Below, in pieces: positions 42,438 to 51,266 of a DNA stretch of 64,000 nt. The stretch covers positions 24,479 to 88,478 of the forward strand of contig CABRNK010000008.1 in the NCBI GenBank assembly GCA_902472305.1. Direction: 5' to 3'. A program made the translations under genes and the position numbers. Source of the DNA: Hominenteromicrobium sp900549945. GTDB taxonomy: Bacteria; Bacillota; Clostridia; Oscillospirales; Acutalibacteraceae. Numbering within the stretch: the first letter of the stretch is position 1; each line of letters starts with the position of its first letter. Below the pieces are notes generated by a model. It ran no database searches. It saw nothing but the letters and a program-made list of their open reading frames with translations, and had not been told where the DNA came from.

Positions 42438-44348
42438 ATGACTTTTTTCAACTCCAGAAACCCCATATACCGCAGCCCCACCGGCGCCGTGCAGGCCGGC
42501 ACGCGCGTCCACTTTAAAATCACCGTGCCGCGCAGCATGGCCTGCTCTGCCGCCTACCTGCTGATTCAGGACGCCGACGGCCGCACTGTCTGCTGCGACA
42601 TGTTCTGGTGCGGCATGAACGGCGACGACCACGAGTGGTGGGAGTGCCACTTCGCGCCGCAGCACGCCGGCCTGTGCTTCTACCACTTCGAGCTGCGCAC
42701 CTCCCGCGGCCATTCCGTGCTGAAAAAGGACATCGGCGGCGAGGCGCGCTCGGGCGGCAGCGAAGACTGGCAGCTCACGGTGTACGCCGCGGACTTCAAA
42801 ACGCCGGACTGGCTCGCGGGCGGCGTGCTGTACCAGATCTTCCCCGACCGCTTTTGCAGCTCGGGCGAGAAAAAGCAGGACGTCCCCTACGGGCGCACGA
42901 TGCACGGCGACTGGTACGAGCAGCCCGAATGGCGGCCGAACGCCGCGGGGGAGATCACGAACAGCGATTTTTTCGGCGGCGACCTCAAGGGCATCGAGCA
43001 GAAGCTCGGTTACCTCGAATCGCTCGGCGTGACCTGCATCTACCTGAACCCGATCTTTGAATCGCACTCGAACCACCGCTACGACACGGCGAACTACGAG
43101 AAAATTGACCCGCTGCTCGGCACGGAAGCGGACTTCCGCGCGCTATGTACCGCGGCGAAGGCGCGCGGCATCCGCATTTTGCTCGACGGCGTGTTCAGCC
43201 ACACGGGCAGCGACAGCATCTATTTCAACCGCGAGGGCCGCTACGGCGACGGCGGCGCCTACCGCTCGCAGCAGTCCCCCTACTACCCGTGGTATTCGTT
43301 CCGCCGCTGGCCGGACGACTACGAATGCTGGTGGAATTTCATCACCTTGCCGAACGTGCGCGAGGGCAACCCGGCCTATGACGCGTACATCAACGGCGAA
43401 AGCGGCATCATCCGCCGCTGGCTCAAGGCGGGCGCGGCCGGCTGGCGGCTCGATGTGGCCGATGAGCTGCCCGACTGCTTCATCGACAGCCTGAACCGCG
43501 CGGTAAAAGGCTTCGACGAAAACGCGCTCGTGCTCGGCGAAGTCTGGGAGGACGCCTCGAACAAGACGGCCTACGGCGTGCGCCGCCGCTACCTGATGGG
43601 CGGGCAGCTCGACAGCGTGATGAACTATCCGTTCCGCGACGCGATCCTCGGCTTCCTCTGCGGTGCGCACGCCTCGCTGATGATGGACCGCATCGAGACG
43701 ATCGTCGAAAACTATCCGCCGCAGGTGCTCGACATCCTGATGAACCATATCGGCACGCACGATACCGAGCGCGCGCTGACCGTGCTCGGCGGCGAACCCG
43801 CGGGCGAGCGCGGCCGCGCGTGGCAGAGCGCACAGCGCATGACGCCCGACCAGCGGGAAACCGCGCTCGAGCGGCTGCGGCTCGCCTCGCTGCTTCAGTT
43901 CATGCTGCCCGGCGTGCCCTGCATCTATTACGGCGACGAGGCCGGCATGGAGGGCTACCGCGACCCCTTCAACCGCGCGTGCTACCCGTGGGGGCGCGAG
44001 GAGGAGGATCTCCTCGCGTGGTACCGCTACATCGCGCTGCTGCGCCGCGAGCACAGCGACATCCTAAAGCACGGCAAGCTGCGCAGCGTCTACGCGCACG
44101 GCGACATTCTCTCCTTCGAGCGCTATATCGAGACGGAATACGGCGAAAAGGCGCTCTTTATCGCCGTCAACCGCAGCGGCGACAACGCCGTGATCCCCGG
44201 CGCGGATTACCGCCGCGCGCAGTTCATCTTCGGCGCGCCGTACATAAACGACACGGACGGCCCCGCCGATTTCAAGCTCCCGCCGTTCGGCTTCTCGCTG
44301 CTGCGCATCGAGCGCGAGAACGGCCGGTACATTCCAGAGCTCACCTGA
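42438..44348 (+). CDS. GH13 alpha-glycosidase (neopullulanase/cyclomaltodextrinase type)
   Basis: A 636-residue GH13 enzyme with an N-terminal beta-sandwich domain (CBM34-like, about residues 1-115) and a catalytic barrel beginning VLYQIFPDRFCSSG. Catalytic residues: Asp339 in WRLDVADELP, Glu368 in LGEVWED and Asp442 in IGTHDTERA. RILLDGVFSHTG carries the conserved His. No signal peptide, so it acts inside the cell on imported maltodextrins or glycogen. RBS AAGGGAG is 9 bases before ATG 42438. The nearest families are neopullulanase, cyclomaltodextrinase and maltogenic amylase. Confidence 0.93.
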   Translation: MTFFNSRNPIYRSPTGAVQAGTRVHFKITVPRSMACSAAYLLIQDADGRTVCCDMFWCGMNGDDHEWWECHFAPQHAGLCFYHFELRTSRGHSVLKKDIGGEARSGGSEDWQLTVYAADFKTPDWLAGGVLYQIFPDRFCSSGEKKQDVPYGRTMHGDWYEQPEWRPNAAGEITNSDFFGGDLKGIEQKLGYLESLGVTCIYLNPIFESHSNHRYDTANYEKIDPLLGTEADFRALCTAAKARGIRILLDGVFSHTGSDSIYFNREGRYGDGGAYRSQQSPYYPWYSFRRWPDDYECWWNFITLPNVREGNPAYDAYINGESGIIRRWLKAGAAGWRLDVADELPDCFIDSLNRAVKGFDENALVLGEVWEDASNKTAYGVRRRYLMGGQLDSVMNYPFRDAILGFLCGAHASLMMDRIETIVENYPPQVLDILMNHIGTHDTERALTVLGGEPAGERGRAWQSAQRMTPDQRETALERLRLASLLQFMLPGVPCIYYGDEAGMEGYRDPFNRACYPWGREEEDLLAWYRYIALLRREHSDILKHGKLRSVYAHGDILSFERYIETEYGEKALFIAVNRSGDNAVIPGADYRRAQFIFGAPYINDTDGPADFKLPPFGFSLLRIERENGRYIPELT

Positions 44349-44352
44349 ACCG

Positions 44353-44386
44353 ATGTCCTCCGGTTTTTCCCGGAGGACATTTTTGT
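44353..44386 (+). terminator. Terminator after the GH13 gene
   Basis: ATGTCCTCCGG (44353-44363) pairs with its complement at 44370-44380, followed by TTTTTG. Confidence 0.88.
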
Positions 44387-44532
44387 CAGCCAGCTTCCTG
44401 CACAAGCGCACTTTTCGCGCGGGAGACGGGCTTTCCCGACTCTGCGCTCCGTAGAGCCGCGCCGCTCTACGCGCCGTGTGTGTGCAGCCGGCCGTTTATC
44501 CCGTACAATACAGGCAGAAAGGAGGCAAACCC

Positions 44533-45138
44533 ATGGATCAGGCTAAAATCGGCCGGTTTATTGCCGCGCGGCGCAAGGCGCAGGGCCTCACGCAGCGGCA
44601 GCTTGCCGACGCGCTGTCCATCAGCGACAAAACGGTTTCGAAGTGGGAATGCGGAAAAGGCCTGCCGGAGGTTTCGCTGATGCTGCCGCTGTGCGGCGCG
44701 CTGCAAATCACCGTCAACGACCTGTTGACCGGCGCGGTCGTTTCCGAAACGGATTACCGGAAAAGAGCGGAGGAAAACATGATGAATCTGATGAGGGAAA
44801 ACGAAGAAAACAAGAGACGGATGATGCTCTCCGTCCTGTGCGGCGCGATCACGATCATCGCGGTCTGCGCGCTGGCCGCGCTCGCCGCCTTTGCCCCACT
44901 GCCAGCCGCCGCGCGGATCGCCCTGCTCCTGCTGGCTCTGGCCACCGCAGCCGCCGGCGTCTTTGCGGCCGCCATGCTCGACGTGCAGGCCGGTTACTAC
45001 AAGTGTCCGCACTGCGGCGCGCTTTTCGCGCCGACTTTCGGCGAATACGTGAAGGCGTACCACACGATCACAAGGCGGCGGCTGACCTGCCCGCACTGCG
45101 GGGAAAAGGGCCTGTGCCGAAAACAGCTCCGGCGCTAG
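44533..45138 (+). CDS. XRE-family regulator with membrane segments and a C-terminal zinc ribbon
   Basis: A 201-residue protein. Residues 1-65 are a Cro/C1-type helix-turn-helix (LTQRQLADALSISDKTVSKWE). Residues about 95-140 contain two hydrophobic membrane segments (ALAALAAFAPLPAAARIAL and a following one). The C-terminus has YKCPHCGALFAP and LTCPHCGEKGLC, a four-Cys zinc ribbon. GAAAGGAGG lies 7 bases before ATG 44533. Such helix-turn-helix proteins with membrane tails are common in Clostridia, but their signals are mostly unknown. Terminator at 45198. Confidence 0.85.
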   Translation: MDQAKIGRFIAARRKAQGLTQRQLADALSISDKTVSKWECGKGLPEVSLMLPLCGALQITVNDLLTGAVVSETDYRKRAEENMMNLMRENEENKRRMMLSVLCGAITIIAVCALAALAAFAPLPAAARIALLLLALATAAAGVFAAAMLDVQAGYYKCPHCGALFAPTFGEYVKAYHTITRRRLTCPHCGEKGLCRKQLRR

Positions 45139-45197
45139 CCGTGCCGTCATCCCCGAAAAATGCAAAATTTTTGCAAAAACTGTCCGGCGTCCTCTGC

Positions 45198-45232
45198 GGG
45201 CGGGCTTCCCCGAGTTGAAGCCCGCCCTTTTC
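45198..45232 (+). terminator. Terminator after the XRE-family gene
   Basis: GGGCGGGCTT (45198-45207) pairs with AAGCCCGCCC (45218-45227), followed by TTTTC. Its 3' arm overlaps the -35 of the next promoter. Confidence 0.85.
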
Positions 45233-45243
45233 TGTGTTAAAAT
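45215..45243 (+). promoter_or_regulatory. Promoter of the two-component/three-paralogue operon
   Basis: TTGAAG (45215-45220), a 17-bp spacer and TAAAAT (45238-45243), about 97 bases before the response regulator ATG. It overlaps the preceding terminator. Confidence 0.55.
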
Positions 45244-45339
45244 AAAGACAACGCAGCCTGTTTGGAACAGGCCGCCGCGCGGCCGAAACGGGGGCTTTGC
45301 CGGGCGGCAAAAGGAGATGCAGGAAGGAACGGTGGAACC

Positions 45340-46005
45340 ATGATCCAGATTCTGATCGTCGAGGACGATGAAAATATTTCAAAAATGCTGGCAGCGACGC
45401 TCTCAATCGGCGGCTACGGCTACGCACAGTGCGGCGACGGCCTCGAGGCCGTCGAGCGCATCACAGCGGGGAATTACGACCTGATTCTGCTCGACGTGAT
45501 GCTGCCCGGCGCCGACGGCTTCGCCGTGCTCGATACGATCCGCGCGCGGGGCTGCGAGACGCCCGTCATCTTCCTCACGGCGCTCGGCGCGGTCGCCGAC
45601 AAGGTCAAGGGCCTGCGCGGCGGCGCGGAGGATTACATCGTCAAGCCCTTCGAGGCTGTCGAGCTGCTCGCGCGCATCGAGGTCGTGCTGCGGCGCGCCG
45701 GAAAAAGCGAGATGCGCCTGCGCTACGGCGACATCCGCGTCGATATCGAGCGCCACACGGTCACAAAGGCCGGGGTGCCCATCGTGCTGACGCCGAAGGA
45801 ATTCGACGTGCTCGTATTTTTCATGCGCAATATCGACGTGGCGATCACGCGCGAGCAGCTTCTCTCGAATATCTGGGAGTACAACTACACCGGCGAATCC
45901 CGCACGGTGGACATCCACGTGCAGCAGGTGCGCCGCAAGCTCGGTTTACAGGGAAAGCTGATCACGATCCCGAAGCTCGGCTACCGTCTGGAGCGCCGCG
46001 GCTGA
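45340..46005 (+). CDS. OmpR/PhoB-family response regulator
   Basis: A 221-residue regulator: receiver domain (residues 1-120) with acidic pocket IVEDDENISK, phospho-acceptor Asp52 in LILLDVMLPG, Thr in FLTALG and Lys in YIVKPFE, and a C-terminal winged-helix DNA-binding domain (residues about 130-221, LTPKEFDVLVFFMRN ending in LGYRLERRG). ATG 45340 has GGAAGGAACGG upstream; the earlier in-frame ATG at 45262 is not used. It is the first gene of the five-gene operon that also holds its histidine kinase. Confidence 0.95.
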   Translation: MIQILIVEDDENISKMLAATLSIGGYGYAQCGDGLEAVERITAGNYDLILLDVMLPGADGFAVLDTIRARGCETPVIFLTALGAVADKVKGLRGGAEDYIVKPFEAVELLARIEVVLRRAGKSEMRLRYGDIRVDIERHTVTKAGVPIVLTPKEFDVLVFFMRNIDVAITREQLLSNIWEYNYTGESRTVDIHVQQVRRKLGLQGKLITIPKLGYRLERRG

Positions 46006-46030
46006 CCGGGGCGGAGAAAGGAGACGGCCC

Positions 46031-47560
46031 ATGAAGCTATGGCAGAAGGTTTCGCTGACGGCGCTCATCTTCGTGATGCTCGCCATCCAGCTCACGCAGT
46101 TTCTCGTGCTGGAGCGCAGCTTTGAAAACTCCATCCAGCGCGAGCGGCAGACCGCCGTCGCCGCCCACGAGGCGCTCAGCGCCTCGCTCTCGAACCACGC
46201 CGCCTACGAGCGGCTCAAGGCCGGCAAGCTGCTTTTGAGCACCGATGAGATCGCCGAACTGCTCCACAGCACCGTGACGGCGGACATCTCCACCGCCGCG
46301 GCGATCACCGTGCGCCTGAACGGAAACACGGTCACATCGGCCGGCGCCGGGCTTTTCGGCGGCGAAACAAGCCTGCTCGAGGATCTCGCCCCGAGCGACG
46401 CGATCGACGAGGGGCAGACCGTGATCTGCGACGTCGGCGGTGAAACGTACCTCGTCATCGCCTCCACGGTGCAGCTTGAAACGATGCCCTACGCGCTCTA
46501 CACTGCCTACGACATCACCGACGTGTACACCACGCGCGAACAGGACCTCACCTCCGCCCGCACGACGGGTCTGCTCTGCGGCGCGGCGATTTCGGCCGCC
46601 ATGCTCGTGATGGTGCTCATCTTTCTGCACCCGCTGAAGGTTTCGGTGCAGACGATCGAGGCGGTCGCAAACGGAAACTACAGCCTGCGCGTGCCCGAGC
46701 GCGGCAGCGCCGAGCTGCGCACGCTCGCGCGCAGCATCAACAACATGTCCGCCTCCATCGACGAGCGCGAGCAGAAGCTGCGGGAAATCGCCGACAGCCG
46801 CAAGCGCTTTGCCGATTCGATGGCGCACGAGATGAAAACGCCGCTGACGAGCATCCTCGGCTTTGCCGACATCCTGCGCATCAAGAGCGCTGTTTCCGAC
46901 AACCAGCGCCGCGATTACGCGACGACGATCGTCGAGGAGGCAAAGCGCCTGCGCGGCCTCTCCGCAAAACTTTTGCAGCTCGCCTCGACGGACAGCACGC
47001 AGCTCGACCTCACCGACGTCCCGGCCGGTCAGCTTTTCGCGGACATCGCCCACACGATGGCGCCGATCCTAGAGCGCCGCGGCATCCGGCTCGAGCTGCT
47101 GCACAAGGACGCGGTGCTCCGCGTCGACCGCGAGCTCTTCCTCTCGCTGCTCTACAATCTCATCGACAACGCCGCAAAGGCCTCGCCCGAGGGCGGCACC
47201 GTCTGGCTTGTGCAGTCCGCGCTGGACGGACACATCGTGCTCTCCGTGATCGATCAGGGCATCGGCATGAAGCCCGACACGGTGCGCCGCGCGACCGAGG
47301 CGTTTTACATGGAGGACAAGGCGCGCAGCCGCAAGGCCGGCGGCGCGGGCCTCGGCCTCGCCCTGTGCGACGACATCTGCCGCCGCCACGGCGCGCGGCT
47401 GGAGATCCGCTCCGTCTACCACAAAGGCACGACGATTCTGATCCACATGGACGTCGCGCCGCCCGATTCGGCCGCCCTGCCCGGAAAGGCGGAAAAGCCG
47501 CAGCCCGAGGCAGCCGCCACGCCTGCGCGCCGCAGAAAGAACCACGGAGGCCGCCCGTGA
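46031..47560 (+). CDS. Sensor histidine kinase
   Basis: A 509-residue membrane kinase. Helix 1 (about residues 8-30) and helix 2 (about residues 178-200) flank an extracytoplasmic sensor domain of about 150 residues with no recognised fold. A HAMP region (residues about 200-255) follows, then HisKA with His266 in SMAHEMKTPLTSILG, and HATPase with N box LLYNLIDNAAKAS, G1 IDQGIGM and G2 AGGAGLGLALC. The tail past residue 485 is low-complexity (Pro/Ala/Lys/Arg). The stop overlaps the GTG of the next gene. The sensed signal may be the products of the downstream genes; inference. Confidence 0.94.
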   Translation: MKLWQKVSLTALIFVMLAIQLTQFLVLERSFENSIQRERQTAVAAHEALSASLSNHAAYERLKAGKLLLSTDEIAELLHSTVTADISTAAAITVRLNGNTVTSAGAGLFGGETSLLEDLAPSDAIDEGQTVICDVGGETYLVIASTVQLETMPYALYTAYDITDVYTTREQDLTSARTTGLLCGAAISAAMLVMVLIFLHPLKVSVQTIEAVANGNYSLRVPERGSAELRTLARSINNMSASIDEREQKLREIADSRKRFADSMAHEMKTPLTSILGFADILRIKSAVSDNQRRDYATTIVEEAKRLRGLSAKLLQLASTDSTQLDLTDVPAGQLFADIAHTMAPILERRGIRLELLHKDAVLRVDRELFLSLLYNLIDNAAKASPEGGTVWLVQSALDGHIVLSVIDQGIGMKPDTVRRATEAFYMEDKARSRKAGGAGLGLALCDDICRRHGARLEIRSVYHKGTTILIHMDVAPPDSAALPGKAEKPQPEAAATPARRRKNHGGRP

Positions 47561-48438
47561 GCCGGCTGCGCGGCCTGCTGCCGCTTTTTCTCTGCGCCGC
47601 GGTTCTCGCCGCCGGGGCCGCGCTCCCGCAGCTTCTCCTGCGCCATACGCCGGATTACAAGAACGCGCCGGAAACCATCGCAATCGCGGGGCGGGAAAGC
47701 CCGCTGTACCTCGAAAACCCCGCCGGCCTCCGGCTGCCGCCGTGGGACGCGATCGAGCTCGAGCGCGCCGTCTCCTGCACCGCGCTGTTTCGCTCCGGCG
47801 CAGGGGATGCACAGCGGCACGCCGAGGCAGATGTCCATATTCTGGCCTGCCTCACACCGTTCGGCGCAGCGGCCCCGGCGGCGGACGTCTCCTTCAGCGA
47901 CGGCCTGCAAATCCACAACAATTTGATTTTCCTCCGGGACTTCGAGTACACGGCAGCGGACGGCGGCGATTTCTGCATTGACCTCGTCCTCACCAAGGAC
48001 GGCGCGCCGCTTTCCGCGCATGTGCGGCGCACCGACGGCCCGACGCTGCCCGCTGCCGATGAAGCCGCGCTGCGGGAGGATTTCAATGTTTTCCGCAGGC
48101 TCTGGTGGGGCGTGCTTTACAGAGGCCCCACACCGGCCGCAGCCGAAATTGAAGCGCTGCCGAACGACGGCGCCGTGCCCGCCTTTCGGCGCTTTTACGA
48201 GCTTTTTCTTGCGGACAGCACCTACCCCCTGTCTCAGGGCGGCGCGTTTTCCGGCTATGCACAGTGCTGGTGGGATTCGACGAATTCCGCCGTTTTTTCC
48301 GCACAGCCCTACGGGGAAGAAACGCTGATCGTGCTGCGCGACACGATGAACCGCCCGTACACGCTGTTCTACAATGCAGCCACGCAGACAATCACCGGCT
48401 TTGGCATGGACGCCGCCCTGCAAGACCGTATACCCTGA
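47557..48438 (+). CDS. Membrane-anchored protein of unknown function, paralogue 1 of 3
   Basis: A 293-residue protein. A short basic N-terminus and one hydrophobic segment (about residues 5-27: LRGLLPLFLCAAVLAAGAA) serve as a signal anchor. It shares with the two following proteins an N-terminal motif (DYKNAPETIAIAGRESPLYLE, quoted here in part, then LPPWDAIE) and a C-terminal motif ETLIVLRDTMNRPYTLFY followed by TITGFGMDA. It starts at GTG 47557, overlapping the kinase stop (GTGA), with CGGAGG upstream. No domain is recognised. Co-operonic with the two-component system. Function unknown. Confidence 0.75.
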   Translation: MSRLRGLLPLFLCAAVLAAGAALPQLLLRHTPDYKNAPETIAIAGRESPLYLENPAGLRLPPWDAIELERAVSCTALFRSGAGDAQRHAEADVHILACLTPFGAAAPAADVSFSDGLQIHNNLIFLRDFEYTAADGGDFCIDLVLTKDGAPLSAHVRRTDGPTLPAADEAALREDFNVFRRLWWGVLYRGPTPAAAEIEALPNDGAVPAFRRFYELFLADSTYPLSQGGAFSGYAQCWWDSTNSAVFSAQPYGEETLIVLRDTMNRPYTLFYNAATQTITGFGMDAALQDRIP

Positions 48439-48458
48439 CCGAAAAAGGAGACCCTGCC

Positions 48459-49370
48459 ATGAAGCGATTCCACACCATTTTGATCCCGCTGCTGCTCTGC
48501 GCACTGGTTTTGGCCGCAGGTTTCGGCCTGCCCGCTCTGTTCGGCAGAGCCGTGCCGGATTATAAGAACGCGCCGGAGCCCATCGCGATTGCGGGCAAAG
48601 AAAGCCCGCTCTACCTTGAGGATGATACGGATATCGCCCTGCCGCCGTGGGATGCAGTCGCGGCGGGCGGCAGCAGCGTCTTGCTCTCGGATTACCTCGG
48701 CGCGGCGCAGATCGACGGGGACTTTGTCAACGACTACATCCGGTCGCTTGTCGGGCTGTTCGCCGCCGTTCCCGCCGAGGACGAGAATTTCCTCAGCGCA
48801 CTGCGCGTGCTCGACGGCACGCTGCTGTACCTGCGCGGCTACACTTACACCGCCACAGACGGCGAGCAGTACACGCTCGGCCTCGTGCTCGACAACAGCG
48901 CCGCGCTGCCGCTGAGCGTCCACGTGCGCCCGCTTTCGGATAAAACACATCCGGCGGCGAGCCCGGACCTGCTTCTGTCAGCATTTCAGGAGGCCTTCCA
49001 GTTCTGGAAAACGCAGCTTTCCGAGCGGCCGGAAATTTATACCGCCGATAAAGACGCCCGCATGCTGTGGTTTCAGGATTCGCTGGATCTCGCTTACGGC
49101 GCGTGCAGCGGGAGCGCCGCGCAGCTGGTCTCGCAGTTCTGCACGTTCCTCATGGCCTGCGAAACGATTCAGCCCGACGGCTCCGCTTGGACGGAAGCCA
49201 TCTTTGCACCCGGGTACCTCGAAGTCGGCTACGCGATCAGCTACGAGGACGAGACGGTGATCGTGCTGACCGATTACAGCAACACGCCGTACACGCTGTA
49301 CTACGACGGCGCCGCACAGAAAATCACCGGCTTTGGCCTCGACGCGCGGCTCGCGGGCTATACCGGCTGA
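48459..49370 (+). CDS. Membrane-anchored protein of unknown function, paralogue 2 of 3
   Basis: A 303-residue protein with a signal anchor (residues about 5-27: HTILIPLLLCALVLAAGFG). The N-terminal motif is DYKNAPEPIAIAGKESPLY followed by LPPWDAVA, and the C-terminal motif is ETVIVLTDYSNTPYTLYY followed by KITGFGLDARL. The central 180 residues are more variable, with LSALRVLDGTLLYLRGYTY shared by all three (LQIHNNLIFLRDFEYT; MYVYDDRLLYLRDYPF). AAAAAGGAG lies upstream of ATG 48459, 20 bases after the previous stop. Function unknown. Confidence 0.78.
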   Translation: MKRFHTILIPLLLCALVLAAGFGLPALFGRAVPDYKNAPEPIAIAGKESPLYLEDDTDIALPPWDAVAAGGSSVLLSDYLGAAQIDGDFVNDYIRSLVGLFAAVPAEDENFLSALRVLDGTLLYLRGYTYTATDGEQYTLGLVLDNSAALPLSVHVRPLSDKTHPAASPDLLLSAFQEAFQFWKTQLSERPEIYTADKDARMLWFQDSLDLAYGACSGSAAQLVSQFCTFLMACETIQPDGSAWTEAIFAPGYLEVGYAISYEDETVIVLTDYSNTPYTLYYDGAAQKITGFGLDARLAGYTG

Positions 49371-49390
49371 CGGCGCGGAAAGGAATTGCC

Positions 49391-50362
49391 ATGAGATTTT
49401 TCCGAACAGTTTTTATCCCCCTTCTGCTCTGCGGCGCCATTCTCGCAGTCGGCTTTTTCTCCCCGGCGCTTTTCAGCGCCCTCGTGTCCGACCGCAAAAA
49501 TCAGGCCGAGCGCGTCGCGATCGCGGGCAAGGAAAGCCCGCTTTATCTCGAGGGCGACACGGAACTCACCCTGCCGCCGTGGGATGTGATCGGCGGGCCG
49601 GGCACACCGCTTTCAGCGTACAGCGACGATGTATGGTCCAGCCTCAACAGCTACGTTGCCGCGCTGCTCGAACTCTTTGACTGCGCGCCGGCCCGCTCGG
49701 AGGATTTCACCGGCTCGATGTACGTCTACGACGACCGGCTGCTCTACCTGCGCGACTATCCGTTTCAAAGTGCCGACCGCTGTACGCTCGACCTTGTGCT
49801 CGATTACGAATCGATGCTTCCCATATACTTCCATGTCCGCAGCCTCGCGCACGACACGGCGCCCGCAGATTCCCCCGACGCGCTGCTCACCAGCTTCCGC
49901 AGGGCCGCCGATATCTGGACGGGGACGCTCACCCGGTACTACGCCTCGGGCAGCGTGCTCACATGGGATGTGTTCCGGGATCAGATCGCACAGGATACCT
50001 ATACAGACGCCTATGCGCACGAGGACGCGGTCACGCTCGCCTTCATCCAATTCTTCAACGCCGTCGCCCTGCAGTTCGATGTGCCGCCCACCGCAGATTC
50101 CGAGGATTCCGAAAACAATTCCGAGGATTCCGGAAACATGTGGTACAGCCTCGGCCTATGGGAGAGCATCCTCATCTCCATGCAGGACTGCTATACGCTG
50201 ACCTACGACAGCGAGACCGTCCTCGTGCTGACGGATTCCAGTAATTTCCCCTACACCCTGTATTACGACGCGGATCAAAATCAGGTCACGGGCTTCGGCA
50301 TAGACGCCGCCCGCTTCGGCTACACCGCGGAGGCGACGTCCCGGCCGATTGAAACGCCCTAG
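49391..50362 (+). CDS. Membrane-anchored protein of unknown function, paralogue 3 of 3
   Basis: A 323-residue protein with a signal anchor (residues about 5-27: RTVFIPLLLCGAILAVGFF). The N-terminal motif reads QAERVAIAGKESPLYLE then LPPWDVIG; the C-terminal motif reads ETVLVLTDSSNFPYTLYY then QVTGFGIDA. An insert unique to this copy (DSEDSENNSEDSGN) is acidic and probably flexible. It lacks the DYKN part of the first motif (DRKNQ). Ends at a terminator (50406). Function unknown. Confidence 0.78.
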   Translation: MRFFRTVFIPLLLCGAILAVGFFSPALFSALVSDRKNQAERVAIAGKESPLYLEGDTELTLPPWDVIGGPGTPLSAYSDDVWSSLNSYVAALLELFDCAPARSEDFTGSMYVYDDRLLYLRDYPFQSADRCTLDLVLDYESMLPIYFHVRSLAHDTAPADSPDALLTSFRRAADIWTGTLTRYYASGSVLTWDVFRDQIAQDTYTDAYAHEDAVTLAFIQFFNAVALQFDVPPTADSEDSENNSEDSGNMWYSLGLWESILISMQDCYTLTYDSETVLVLTDSSNFPYTLYYDADQNQVTGFGIDAARFGYTAEATSRPIETP

Positions 50363-50405
50363 GCGGCTCCGCAAAATCCGTCCCCGCAGCGGGATATAGG
50401 CAGTT

Positions 50406-50452
50406 CCCCCGAAATTTTTGCATTTCTTTTGCAAGTTTCGGGGGACTTTTTT
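50406..50452 (+). terminator. Terminator of the two-component/three-paralogue operon
   Basis: CCCCCGAAA (50406-50414) pairs with TTTCGGGGG (50436-50444); an inner TTGCA/TGCAA pair extends the stem. Followed by AC and TTTTTT. Confidence 0.9.
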
Positions 50453-50520
50453 GCAGCTCCTGCCTTATAGTATAGGCAGTACATACCCTCTGCCTTTCCG
50501 ATTGGAGGCTTCTCCCGCCT

Positions 50521-51246
50521 ATGAACAGTGCTTTGCACCTGCCGCGCCCTGCGCTGAGCGCCAACACGCTCAAGCTCATCGCCGTTCTGGCCATGGCCGC
50601 GGACCACTGCACGACCCTTTTTCTGCCGCCGCACGGCCCCCTGAGCTTTACACTGCACGCCGCCGGCCAGCTCGCCGCGCCGATCATGTGCTTTTTCATC
50701 GCCGAGGGCTTTCAGCACACTTCAAATCTCAGGCGGTATCTGGGCCGCCTGCTGCTCGCGGCGCTGCTCTCCCACGTGCCGTACACCCTGTGCTTTAACT
50801 TTCACCCCCTGCGCGTGTGGACGGCCACCAGCATCATGTGGAGCCTTTTTCTCGGCCTGCTCGCGCTCGCGCTTTGGCAGCGGACGCAGCGCCCGAGCCT
50901 CCGTCTTTTGGGCACCGCGGCCTGTGCGCTGCTCGCCTTTTCGGCAAACTGGAACTACATCGCCGTGCTCTGGATCCTCACCTTCGGGCTTTTCCGAAAC
51001 AGGCCGCGCAGGCGGTGGATCGCCTTTTCGGCCGTATCCCTTCTGTTTTTCCTGCAATACTTTCTGCACGGCTCGCTCACCTCGCTGTGGCTTCGCCCGT
51101 TCGTCCTGCTCGCGATCCCCGTTCTCCAGCTATACAGCGGCGCGCTCGGCCGCAGAAGCCGGGCGCTCCAGTGGGGCTACTACCTGTTTTATCCCGCTCA
51201 TTTCATCATCCTGTATATTCTGCGGATTCTTTTCACCGCACACTGA
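50521..51246 (+). CDS. TraX-family membrane protein
   Basis: A 241-residue polytopic protein with about eight hydrophobic segments. The start (LSANTLKLIAVLAMAADHC) and the next segment AAPIMCFFIAEGFQHT match the TraX family (PF05857), first known as a pilin N-acetyltransferase in F plasmids; chromosomal Clostridia members are of unknown substrate, and the fold is acyltransferase_3-like. The C-terminal YYLFYPAHFIILYILR is typical. It begins a three-gene operon with two secreted cysteine-peptidase-like proteins. No clear promoter found. Confidence 0.8.
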   Translation: MNSALHLPRPALSANTLKLIAVLAMAADHCTTLFLPPHGPLSFTLHAAGQLAAPIMCFFIAEGFQHTSNLRRYLGRLLLAALLSHVPYTLCFNFHPLRVWTATSIMWSLFLGLLALALWQRTQRPSLRLLGTAACALLAFSANWNYIAVLWILTFGLFRNRPRRRWIAFSAVSLLFFLQYFLHGSLTSLWLRPFVLLAIPVLQLYSGALGRRSRALQWGYYLFYPAHFIILYILRILFTAH

Positions 51247-51266
51247 ACGAAAGAGGAGGCGTTTTC

